Source: Nocardia cyriacigeorgica (lineage in GTDB: Bacteria > Actinomycetota > Actinomycetes > Mycobacteriales > Mycobacteriaceae). From it: 64,000 nucleotides of DNA. The DNA lies in NCBI RefSeq assembly GCF_005863245.1, contig NZ_VBUT01000004.1, positions 62,001 to 126,000 on the forward strand. The letters run 5' to 3'. Under the pieces are notes generated by a model. The model made no database searches. It saw only the letters and a list, made by a program, of their open reading frames with translations, and was not told the origin of the DNA. The position numbers and the translations under genes were made by a program. Of the stretch, positions 54,204 through 60,964 are shown piece after piece (position 1 is the stretch's first letter; the number at the start of each line of letters is the position of its first letter).

Positions 54204-55256
54204 ATGCTGGTGAAGTCGATGAAGACGCTGGCGCAGGTCCGCCACGGCGCCCTGACCGCCCCCTTTCGCGCCGGACTTCGGTCGCGCACGTTCGAGACGG
54301 CGTCGCTGAACGCGCCCACCGCGCCGCACGAGGTCATCCCCGTCACCACTGTCGACGGCGCCCGCCTGCGGGTACACGCCTACGGCCCGGCCGATGGCGA
54401 TCCGATCGTGCTGGTGCACGGCTGGAGTTGCAGCATCGAGTACTGGAATCCGCAGATCAACGCCTTCGCCGACACGCACCGCGTCATCTGCTACGACCAG
54501 CGCGGCCACGGCGACAGCCAGGCCGGAACGCTGTTCCCCAGCGCCGACACCATGGCCGACGATCTCGCCGCCGTCCTCGACGCCACCCTGCGCCCCGGTC
54601 AGCGCGCGGTCCTCGTCGGCCACAGCATGGGCGGCATCACCCTGCAAGCGTGGGCCGCCCGGCATCCCGATCAGGTCAACCGTCGCGCGCGGGCCGCCGT
54701 GCTGGTGAACACCACCTCGGGCAACATCCGCTACGACACCGATCTGCTGCCGCTGCTGAACAAGCCGCTGACGGTCGCCGAGCGCCCGATCACGGTCTTC
54801 GGCGCCGGTGTGCGGGTGCCGATCATCTTCGCCGAGACCCTGCTCACCGCGCCGGTCCCGTTCCCCGGTGGATGGGCGGCCCGCGCGGTGCTCAAGTCCC
54901 GCATCATGTCACCGACGGCCACCCCCGACCAGGTCGAGTTCGCCCTCGGCATAGTCCGGTCGTGCCGCCCGCTGGCCCGCGGCCGCCACGCCGCCGCCCT
55001 CGCCGACCTCGAACTCGGCGACGCCGCGAGCAAGCTCACCGTCCCCACCACGGTCATCGCGGGCAGCCACGACCACCTGCTGCCCGAACGCATGTCCCGC
55101 ATCATCGCCGACCACCTCGACCGCGCGGGCCACCTCGCCGGCTACCACGTCTGGCCCACCGGACACCTCACCAATATCGAAGCGGCCGACCGGTTCAACG
55201 AAGAACTGACTCGGATCATCCGCCGCACCGGCCTGCGCGCGGCAGCCGCGGGCTGA
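54204..55256 (+). CDS. Alpha/beta hydrolase
   Basis: A 350-residue alpha/beta-fold hydrolase. The oxyanion loop is LVHGWSCSIEYW, DQRGHGDS is the conserved strand-loop, the nucleophile is in VGHSMGGITL and the catalytic His in PTGHLTNIE. A 40-residue N-terminal extension without a clear signal peptide precedes the fold. AAGGAG lies 7 nt before the ATG. Substrate unknown. A hairpin terminator follows. Confidence 0.9.
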   Translation: MLVKSMKTLAQVRHGALTAPFRAGLRSRTFETASLNAPTAPHEVIPVTTVDGARLRVHAYGPADGDPIVLVHGWSCSIEYWNPQINAFADTHRVICYDQRGHGDSQAGTLFPSADTMADDLAAVLDATLRPGQRAVLVGHSMGGITLQAWAARHPDQVNRRARAAVLVNTTSGNIRYDTDLLPLLNKPLTVAERPITVFGAGVRVPIIFAETLLTAPVPFPGGWAARAVLKSRIMSPTATPDQVEFALGIVRSCRPLARGRHAAALADLELGDAASKLTVPTTVIAGSHDHLLPERMSRIIADHLDRAGHLAGYHVWPTGHLTNIEAADRFNEELTRIIRRTGLRAAAAG

Positions 55257-55264
55257 GCGGAGGT

Positions 55265-55301
55265 TCACCGAGATCCGGTCAACGGTGCCCGGTCTCGGTG
55301 A
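55265..55301. terminator. Bidirectional terminator
   Basis: TCACCGAGA (55265-55273) pairs with TCTCGGTGA (55293-55301); an inner CCGG/CCGG pair extends the stem past one bulged base. It separates the hydrolase gene from the convergent arsR gene. Confidence 0.75.
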
Positions 55302-55349
55302 GCTCTGGTTTTCCGGTCGTGACACCTTCGGGCCGGTCGGCGCGGTAGG

Positions 55350-55706
55350 TCAGCAGCAGTTCGGATCGAGGACCACGCACAGCGCCGCCAGCGCATCGCG
55401 GCGGGCCTGATGGAACACGCTCATCCCGCGTCGCTCGGACGTCACCAACCCGGCCTTGCGTAGCTGGCCCAGGTGATGGCTGACCGTCGATTCGGCCAGT
55501 CCGAGCGCGCGGGCCAGCGCGCCGGTGCTCTCCGCGCCGTCATCGGTCGTCAGCAGCAGTGACATCAGTTTGACCCGCGCGGGGTCGGCGAGAGCCTTCA
55601 ACCGCAGCGCGACCTCCAGCGCGGCGGCATCGTCGACCGGGCCCGCGGCCACCGGCGCGCAACACACCGGGGCCGACATATCCACCAGCGGCAAAGTTTT
55701 CGGCAC
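55350..55706 (-). CDS. arsR: ArsR/SmtB family metalloregulator
   Basis: A 118-residue winged-helix repressor. The HTH is LARALGLAESTVSHHLGQLRKAGLV. Two Cys pairs are present: Cys15-Cys16 near the N-terminus (PVCCAP) and Cys117-Cys118 at the extreme C-terminus (DPNCC). The GTG at 55706 follows a TAGGGT -10 box (55718-55713) by 6 nt, with TCGACA as -35, so it is probably leaderless. It is divergent from the ArsI/CadI-like gene, and two similar operator-like palindromes lie in the gap. Confidence 0.92.
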   Translation of the reverse strand: MPKTLPLVDMSAPVCCAPVAAGPVDDAAALEVALRLKALADPARVKLMSLLLTTDDGAESTGALARALGLAESTVSHHLGQLRKAGLVTSERRGMSVFHQARRDALAALCVVLDPNCC

Positions 55707-55727
55707 GAATCCACCCTACGCCGGGTA

Positions 55728-55742
55728 TTGACATATGTCGAA
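55728..55742. promoter_or_regulatory. Candidate ArsR operator 1
   Basis: TTGACATATGTCGAA contains the perfect 10-bp palindrome GACATATGTC (55730-55739) and overlaps both the arsR -35 and a TTGACA hexamer facing the arsI side. Confidence 0.6.
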
Positions 55743-55771
55743 AAGGTGAGCAGGCTGATGCCTGTCAGTTC

Positions 55772-55784
55772 TTCGATATATGTC
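55772..55784. promoter_or_regulatory. Candidate ArsR operator 2
   Basis: TTCGATATATGTC repeats operator 1 with one change (GATATATGTC, 55775-55784), 45 bp away and 20 bp before the arsI start. Confidence 0.55.
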
Positions 55785-55804
55785 TCACAGGTGGAGGTTC
55801 TGCC

Positions 55805-56278
55805 ATGTCACGCATCCAACTCGCCCTCAACGTCGACGACCTCGAGGCCTCGGTGAAGTTCTACTCGACGCTCTTCGGCACCGATCCCGCCAAGCGCAAG
55901 CCCGGCTACGCCAACTTCGCCATCGCCGAACCCCCATTGAAGCTCGTCCTCATCGAAAACCCCGGCCACGGCGGTTCCGTCAACCACCTCGGCGTCGAAG
56001 TGGAATCCACCGAAACCGTCCACTCCGAAATCACCCGCCTCGCCGACGCCGGCCTGTTCACCGAGGAAGAAATGAACACCACCTGTTGCTTCGCCACCCA
56101 GGACAAGGTCTGGGTCACCGCCCCCGACTCCGAACGCTGGGAGGTGTACACCGTTCTCGCCGACAGCGAAACCTTCGGCAAGGCACCGGAATTGCCCGCC
56201 GACGACGAAGCCCGCTGCCGCGGAACCACCGCCGCCGAAGCCGACACCGCCTGCTGTTCGACGGCCGCCCGCGCGTAA
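55805..56278 (+). CDS. ArsI/CadI family VOC metalloenzyme
   Basis: A 157-residue vicinal-oxygen-chelate protein. It starts SRIQLALNVDDLEASVKFYSTLFG; metal ligands are expected at His61 (VNHLGVEVES) and Glu in RWEVYTVL, and the thiol pair typical of ArsI C-As lyases and CadI is Cys94-Cys95 (NTTCCFATQDKVWV). A further Cys pair ends the protein (DTACCST). GGAGG precedes the ATG at 55805. With the divergent ArsR it forms a minimal organoarsenical or cadmium resistance unit; which metal applies cannot be read from sequence. Confidence 0.92.
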   Translation: MSRIQLALNVDDLEASVKFYSTLFGTDPAKRKPGYANFAIAEPPLKLVLIENPGHGGSVNHLGVEVESTETVHSEITRLADAGLFTEEEMNTTCCFATQDKVWVTAPDSERWEVYTVLADSETFGKAPELPADDEARCRGTTAAEADTACCSTAARA

Positions 56279-56354
56279 TCGACACGCGCCTCAGCCGCGA
56301 AGCCTAACGCCCATTGTCAGCAAACCGGCTCCGGGATATCGCGCGTCATCAGCG

Positions 56355-57092
56355 CTATGACCCCACCGGTCGCTGATAAGCGTCCAGAGTCGATTTGCCA
56401 GTACTCGACTCCTGGAGCACCAACTCCCATGGCCCCGAGTTGATTTCGAAGTCCTTCCCGAATCCGATCCACTTACCGGCCATCCGGTTGCCGGTCGGGT
56501 CGATGAGCAGTTGCACCGCACCGTGGTAGCGGGCGCCACGGTAGTACCCGTCGACAGCGGTGCGCTCCGACCATGTGCCGGTCGCGATATTGCCGTCCAC
56601 GGTCAGGTCCATCTCGGTGACCGACGGCGACGATCCGGGCAGACTGCGGACGGTGATCTGGGTGTCGTGATGCAAGACCACCGCGTAGTGGGCGACGGTG
56701 AAGGTCGCGTCGCGGCCGGTCGAGTAGTACTCGTATCGGCTCAGCCAGACTCCCGAATGATCGCCGTTCACCCGTGCCGCCGCGGCAGGAACGCTGTCGA
56801 ACGTACCGACCGGCGACTCGACATCGCGGCTGTTGTCGTTGAGGCCGCCGATTCCGCGCCCTGCCCGGACCGCCCCGAATCCGAGCGACTCGATCGGCAG
56901 CTTCATCACCCGTTCGAGCGCCTGAGCGTGACTCGGCCGCGGGTAGGCGGTCGCACCGGACTCCCACCGCTGCACCAATCTCTTGGTCGCGCTGACGCAT
57001 CCGGCCTCACGTAGCGCCCGCGCCAAATCGTCTTGACTCATCAAGCGGGCAGTACGCGCGGCCCGCAACGCCGTGTTGGGTGTCGTCCGCAT
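56355..57092 (-). CDS. XRE-type regulator with C-terminal sensor domain
   Basis: A 245-residue protein with an N-terminal helix-turn-helix ([36 protein letters not shown]) of the XRE class found in Nocardia-type actinomycetes. The C-terminal half is beta-rich (GVWLSRYEYYSTGRDATFTVAHYAVVLHH, IATGTWSERTAVDGYYRGARYHGAVQLL) and might be a lipocalin-like ligand domain. ATG 57092 (MRTTPNTALRAARTA). Targets unknown. Confidence 0.78.
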   Translation of the reverse strand: MRTTPNTALRAARTARLMSQDDLARALREAGCVSATKRLVQRWESGATAYPRPSHAQALERVMKLPIESLGFGAVRAGRGIGGLNDNSRDVESPVGTFDSVPAAAARVNGDHSGVWLSRYEYYSTGRDATFTVAHYAVVLHHDTQITVRSLPGSSPSVTEMDLTVDGNIATGTWSERTAVDGYYRGARYHGAVQLLIDPTGNRMAGKWIGFGKDFEINSGPWELVLQESSTGKSTLDAYQRPVGS

Positions 57093-57270
57093 GACCGCCA
57101 CGGTAACCGAATGACGCCGAAATGTCGCCCTATTTGCGAACAATCCGACGCCCACTGGGTCGTCGTCCGGACATCCTCGGCCGAGCAGTGTCAGCAGTAC
57201 GCCCCGCCGCCGGGTGACAGATCTCCGGCAGTGGGAGCGAGCCAACGACAGCACAGAGGGGCAGTTGGGA

Positions 57271-57594
57271 ATGGAATGCATGCCGAAGGCGATCGGATTG
57301 GTGCGGCGACGAGTACCGGGCGGAGACGCAGCCGATCTGGGCGCGCTCGCCGACCGGCACGGGTATCGGCTGGTATTCACGGTCGGACTCGACGTGCGCC
57401 CGCTGGTGGCGGCGATGGCGCTCGCGCAGCACTTGGGCGATCACGCGGCGACAGCCGTGGTCGTGCCGGCCTTCGAGCACGCCGAACCGTACCGAATGAT
57501 CGTCACCGAGCTCGCTGAGCTGATCACACCGATGAGGTTCTACCCTCGCGGGTACCGCTGGCCAACCGCTCTCAATGAAAGCGGGTGGAGGTGA
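57271..57594 (+). CDS. Hypothetical protein, resolvase-N-terminus-like
   Basis: A 107-residue frame, MECMPKAIGLVRRRVPGGDA, then LGALADRHGYRLVFTVGLD and a PLVAAMALAQHLGDHAATAVVVPAFEHAEPYR region. The alternation resembles the Rossmann-like N-terminus of serine recombinases (GYVR, VVVP), but catalytic Arg/Ser residues are not clear and the DNA-binding half is absent. Start is uncertain (GTG 57214 would add 19 residues). It is probably a small domesticated relative or a standalone protein. Confidence 0.5.
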   Translation: MECMPKAIGLVRRRVPGGDAADLGALADRHGYRLVFTVGLDVRPLVAAMALAQHLGDHAATAVVVPAFEHAEPYRMIVTELAELITPMRFYPRGYRWPTALNESGWR

Positions 57595-57596
57595 GC

Positions 57597-57620
57597 GGCT
57601 GTCTCACCTCGCGGACAGCC
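57597..57620 (+). terminator. Terminator hairpin
   Basis: GGCTGTC (57597-57603) and GACAGCC (57614-57620), 7-bp stem, 10-nt loop, directly after the stop of the gene ending 57594. Confidence 0.6.
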
Positions 57621-57661
57621 TTCAGTTGTAGCAGAACAGCGATGTGACGATCCGTGACAAG

Positions 57662-57693
57662 GACGGTTCCGGACCAACTACGCCGGAACCGTC
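57662..57693 (-). terminator. tRNA-Thr terminator hairpin
   Basis: GACGGTTCCGG (57662-57672) and CCGGAACCGTC (57683-57693) form a perfect 11-bp stem with a 10-nt loop, 43 bases beyond the 3' end of the minus-strand tRNA. Confidence 0.7.
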
Positions 57694-57736
57694 GTCGCGG
57701 TCGAGAACCAGCTGATCAGAGCTGGTTTCCGAGTGG

Positions 57737-57809
57737 AGCCGCCTGGGGGAATCGAACCCCCGACCTTTTCATTACGAGTGAAGCGCTCTACCGACTGAGC
57801 TAAGGCGGC
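57737..57809 (-). tRNA. tRNA-Thr(CGU)
   Basis: A 73-nt minus-strand tRNA. Acceptor arms GCCGCCT/AGGCGGC, D arm GCTC...GAGC, anticodon stem CTTCA/TGAAA-type with loop CTCGTAA giving anticodon CGU, and T arm GGGGG-TTCGATT-CCCCC are all intact. Discriminator is U; CCA is not encoded. Confidence 0.97.
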
Positions 57810-57827
57810 GTGCCTTTCGGCGTCGCG

Positions 57828-57833
57828 AGTCTA
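57828..57833 (-). promoter_or_regulatory. -10 box of tRNA-Thr
   Basis: TAGACT on the minus strand, with TTCGCG about 18 nt further upstream as a possible -35; the start would fall about 12 nt before the mature tRNA 5' end. Confidence 0.5.
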
Positions 57834-57916
57834 TCGTCTCGGCGGGCGGAACGCGAAAACGGGTGTTCGGAGTACTGGTGGCCAGGGTGAACAGGCGAGG
57901 CGTGCGGCTCGGTGGA

Positions 57917-58264
57917 TCACCTCGGGGATGCGGGTTGCTCATCCATGAGGTGTTCGCGGCCCCAGGCCTCGAGCGGGAGGAGGGCGTTGTTGAGCAGGTG
58001 GCCGAGCTGGGTCAGGGAGTATTCGACTCGGGGCGGTACCTGGTCGAACACTTCGCGGTGGACGATCCCATCGGCTTCCAGCTCGCGCAGCTGGGTGGTG
58101 AGCACCTTTTCGCTGACGCCGGGGACCTGGCGGCGTAGCTCGCCGAAGCGGTGGGGACGTTCGCTCAAGGGCCAGAGGATCAGGACCTTCCATTTGCCGT
58201 TCAGGACCGACAGCGTCGCGTCGAGCCCGCACGTGTAGGCGCCCGGTCTGCGTGTGATCGGCAC
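57917..58264 (-). CDS. HxlR family transcriptional regulator
   Basis: A 115-residue winged-helix regulator: YTCGLDATLSVLNGKWKVLILWPL, FGELRRQVPGVSEKVLTTQLRELEADGIV and YSLTQLGHLLN are the HxlR pattern, and Cys12 lies in the conserved redox-sensing position (Tyr-Thr-Cys) found in several members. GTG 58264 is chosen because AAAGGGG lies 5 nt upstream; GTG 58279 would add five residues. Divergent from the oxidoreductase gene at 58364, the usual arrangement for redox or aldehyde-responsive pairs. GTACG/CGTAC inverted arms lie in the gap (58302-58327). Confidence 0.9.
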   Translation of the reverse strand: MPITRRPGAYTCGLDATLSVLNGKWKVLILWPLSERPHRFGELRRQVPGVSEKVLTTQLRELEADGIVHREVFDQVPPRVEYSLTQLGHLLNNALLPLEAWGREHLMDEQPASPR

Positions 58265-58301
58265 GACTACCCCTTTCACCTGCCTGTTTGCTTACCCGGA
58301 T

Positions 58302-58327
58302 GTACGTACCCACTTCGTTGTGCGTAC
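58302..58327. promoter_or_regulatory. Candidate HxlR operator
   Basis: GTACG (58302-58306) and CGTAC (58323-58327) are inverted arms 16 nt apart; GTACGTAC itself is palindromic. Located between hxlR-type gene and the oxidoreductase gene. Confidence 0.5.
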
Positions 58328-58363
58328 TTGTCCGGCCGCGTGGCCGCCCAAAGACTAACCAGC

Positions 58364-59257
58364 ATGTCCGACAACTCACGCACACTTTCCGTCCTCGGCC
58401 TCGGCGATATGGGATCGGCGCTTGCCCGTTCGTGGATCGCCGCCGGCTATTCCGTCACCGTCTGGAACCGCAGCGCTCGACCGGTCCCGTCAGGAGCGGT
58501 GGTGGCCGACGACGTGACGGCCGCTGTCCGCGCGAATGCACTGGTCGTCGTCTGTCTGCTCGATGACGCTTCGGTGCGCGCAACGCTCGACGGTGTAGAC
58601 CTGACCGGTCGTGACATCGTCAACCTGACCACCAGCACCCCCGCGGAGGCCCGCGCGCTGTCGGAGTGGGTGACCGCGCGCGGTGGACGGTTCCTCGACG
58701 GCGGGATCATGGCCGTTCCGTCGATGATCGGGGTGCCCGGCTCGGGCGCTTACGTGTTCTACAGCGGCTCCCCCGAACTGCACGAAACCCATAACGACGC
58801 GTTGTCGGTGCCCGCCGGAGTCGAATACGTCGGCGCGGACGCCGGTTTCGCCGCCCTCTACGACATGGCCCTGCTCAGCGGCATGTGGGGCATGTTCGCC
58901 GGTGCCGCGCACGCGTTCGCGCTGATCGCGAAGGAGGACATCTCGCCGGTCGAGTTCGCGCCCCGGATGATCGCCTATCAGCAGGCGATGGCCGGCTACT
59001 CGTTCGGCACCGCGGCCCAGCTCGCGAGCGGCGACTACACCGAGGGTGTGGAGTCGAATCTGGCGATGATGGTGACGACGAACGCGACCCTGCTGCGGAC
59101 CGCCGAGGAGCAGGGCGTCAGCGCCGAACTCCTCACGCCGTTCATGGCGTTGATGCAGCGGCGGGTCGCCGAGGGTGGTGGGCAGGAGTCGACCACCGGA
59201 GTTGTCGACCTGCTGCGCCGACCAGGCGTGGCACCGCAGCCCGGCGGCCTGCGGTGA
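58364..59257 (+). CDS. NAD(P)-dependent oxidoreductase (beta-hydroxyacid dehydrogenase/imine reductase-like)
   Basis: A 297-residue enzyme. The Rossmann motif is VLGLGDMGSALARSWIAAGY (residues 10-29), with WNRS as NADP-type determinant; NLTTSTPAEAR and FLDGGIMAVPSMIG are typical of the 6-phosphogluconate/beta-hydroxyacid dehydrogenase superfamily. The C-terminal helical domain and the lack of the classical catalytic Lys (GxxGxGxxxK) favour the imine-reductase-like branch. ATG 58364 lacks a strong Shine-Dalgarno. Likely controlled by the divergent HxlR protein. Confidence 0.88.
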   Translation: MSDNSRTLSVLGLGDMGSALARSWIAAGYSVTVWNRSARPVPSGAVVADDVTAAVRANALVVVCLLDDASVRATLDGVDLTGRDIVNLTTSTPAEARALSEWVTARGGRFLDGGIMAVPSMIGVPGSGAYVFYSGSPELHETHNDALSVPAGVEYVGADAGFAALYDMALLSGMWGMFAGAAHAFALIAKEDISPVEFAPRMIAYQQAMAGYSFGTAAQLASGDYTEGVESNLAMMVTTNATLLRTAEEQGVSAELLTPFMALMQRRVAEGGGQESTTGVVDLLRRPGVAPQPGGLR

Positions 59258-59479
59258 TCATCGCGCCGCGATTCACCGTCTCGGCGGCGCGACCGGACCA
59301 CACGTATCGTCAGCCGAGGATGCTGCCGCCGATGGCGACCCACCGCCCTGGATGACTCGCTGCTGCGAACCGTCGCAACCGCCGATGTCGGGCCGACGGG
59401 CCAGCGCCCACGACAACTAACCACCCCCTCCGGACACGCCGCAAAGCCACTCCGTCGCCGAATCCGGCAAGAGCTCCGG

Positions 59480-60712
59480 CTAGCCGGACTGAGCGGCGAT
59501 CAGCGCCGCCACCATCGCCGCGAGGGCGAACCGGGGTTTGACGTTGAGGTCCAGCGCTTCACGGCAGGCCAGCACCGCTTCGAGGGAGCGGAGCAGACCC
59601 TCGGGCGGAACCCGGTCGGCCAGGTCGGTGATCTGGTCGGCCAGGTCGGGGTGGGTGAGGGTGATGCCGTCGGCGCTGGGTTTGCGGCGGGAATGGCCCG
59701 CGCCGCTTCCGGCGGCGAAGCGGACGGCGAGGGCGTCGCGGTAGACGCCGGCGACGTCGATCAAGGCGCGGTCCAGGGCGTCGCGGCCGGTGCGGGTGGC
59801 GCGGGATTTCTGCCGGCGTTCGAGGTCCTTCAGCACGCCGGCCGAGCCGCGGGTGGCGCTCGCGGCGCCCTTGCCGGTGCCGCCCGCACCCATGGCGGTG
59901 GCGAGCTCCTCGCGTTCGCGCTCGTCTCGGTCGGCGCTCATCTGCTTGGCTTCGTCGTCGGCGGCTTTCACCAGGTCGTCGGCGGCGGCGTAGGCGGCGC
60001 CGGGGCGGGATATCGCGGCGACCAGGGCGAGGGCGCGTTTGCGGTGGTCGCGGGCTTCGGCGTCGGTGGCGAGGCGGCGAGCGCGCCCCACATGCCCACC
60101 GCTGACCGAGGCCGCCCATTCGGCGGTCTCCGCGTCGAGCTGGTCACGTTCGCGCAGGACCTGGGCGATCGCGGGGACCGACGGCGTCACCAGATGGACG
60201 TGCCTGCACCGGGAGCGCAGGGTGACCGAGATGTCCTCGGGATCCACCGACGGCGCGCACAGCAGGAATACCGTGCGGTCCGGCGGTTCCTCGACCACCT
60301 TGAGCAGCACGTTGCCCGCGGCCTCGGTGAGCCGGTCGGCGTCCTCGATCAGCACAACCTGCCAGCGGCCGGTGCTGGGGCGGCGCGCGGCGATCTGCAC
60401 GATCTCGCGCATCTCCTTGGTGCTGATGCTCAGGCCCTCGGGGATGACCCTGCGCACGTCACCGTGGGTGCCCGCCATGGTGGTGGCGCAGGCGTGACAG
60501 TGGCCGCAGCCGGGTGTGCCCGGATCGGTGCATTGCAGCGCTGCGGCGAAGCACAGGGCGGCGATCGACCGGCCGGAACCGGGCGGCCCGGTGAACAGCC
60601 ACGAATGCGTCATCGCGCCTTCGACCGAACCCGCGCGGGCGGCGATCGCGGCAGCCGTCAGCTCGGATTCGACCGAATCCTGGCCGACCAACCGATCGAA
60701 GACACCCGCCAC
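59480..60712 (-). CDS. holB: DNA polymerase III delta prime subunit
   Basis: A 410-residue clamp-loader subunit, equivalent to Rv3644c. AAA+ features: Walker A-like GPPGSGRS, zinc module CGHCHACATTM, sensor region RWQVVLIEDADRLTEAAGNVLLKVVEEPP. A long charged insert (DDEAKQMSADRDEREREEL) precedes the C-terminal collar. GTG 60712 (MAGVFDRLVGQDSV) is favoured because a TAGGGT -10 box (60725-60720) ends 7 nt before it, implying a leaderless mRNA; GTG 60736 is an alternative start. Confidence 0.92.
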   Translation of the reverse strand: MAGVFDRLVGQDSVESELTAAAIAARAGSVEGAMTHSWLFTGPPGSGRSIAALCFAAALQCTDPGTPGCGHCHACATTMAGTHGDVRRVIPEGLSISTKEMREIVQIAARRPSTGRWQVVLIEDADRLTEAAGNVLLKVVEEPPDRTVFLLCAPSVDPEDISVTLRSRCRHVHLVTPSVPAIAQVLRERDQLDAETAEWAASVSGGHVGRARRLATDAEARDHRKRALALVAAISRPGAAYAAADDLVKAADDEAKQMSADRDEREREELATAMGAGGTGKGAASATRGSAGVLKDLERRQKSRATRTGRDALDRALIDVAGVYRDALAVRFAAGSGAGHSRRKPSADGITLTHPDLADQITDLADRVPPEGLLRSLEAVLACREALDLNVKPRFALAAMVAALIAAQSG

Positions 60713-60964
60713 GTCGTACACCCTAGCGGCCGCCACCGACAGGGTCGTCGGCGCTGGCCCGGCCCGCGTCCGGCGTCGGCAAGCGCCGCGATCGGCGGCA
60801 CATCCTGATCACGGCCGGTACGCCGACCGCCACGCCACTAGGCCGACCGCCATCCGGCCGCTGCGGGGCTGTGTCCGACACCAGCTCGCTCGGCACCAGC
60901 GCACCATCGCCGACCAGCGGCAGACCGGCACCGAGTTTCAACACCGGTGCGAGACCGGCTTCCG
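60713..60964. other. 252-bp gap between topA and holB
   Basis: No convincing gene. In M. tuberculosis this interval carries an adenylate cyclase gene (Rv3645); here only GC-rich spacer remains. The holB -10 box lies at its left end. Confidence 0.5.

Noticed and set aside
57271..57809. Genomic island boundary at tRNA-Thr
   Set aside because: Accessory-looking genes flank the tRNA, but I found no integrase, no repeated tRNA 3' end and no composition break.
60723..60944. 73-codon minus-strand frame between topA and holB
   Set aside because: TTG start without Shine-Dalgarno, Arg/Pro-rich composition, and overlap with the holB promoter; not accepted as a gene.
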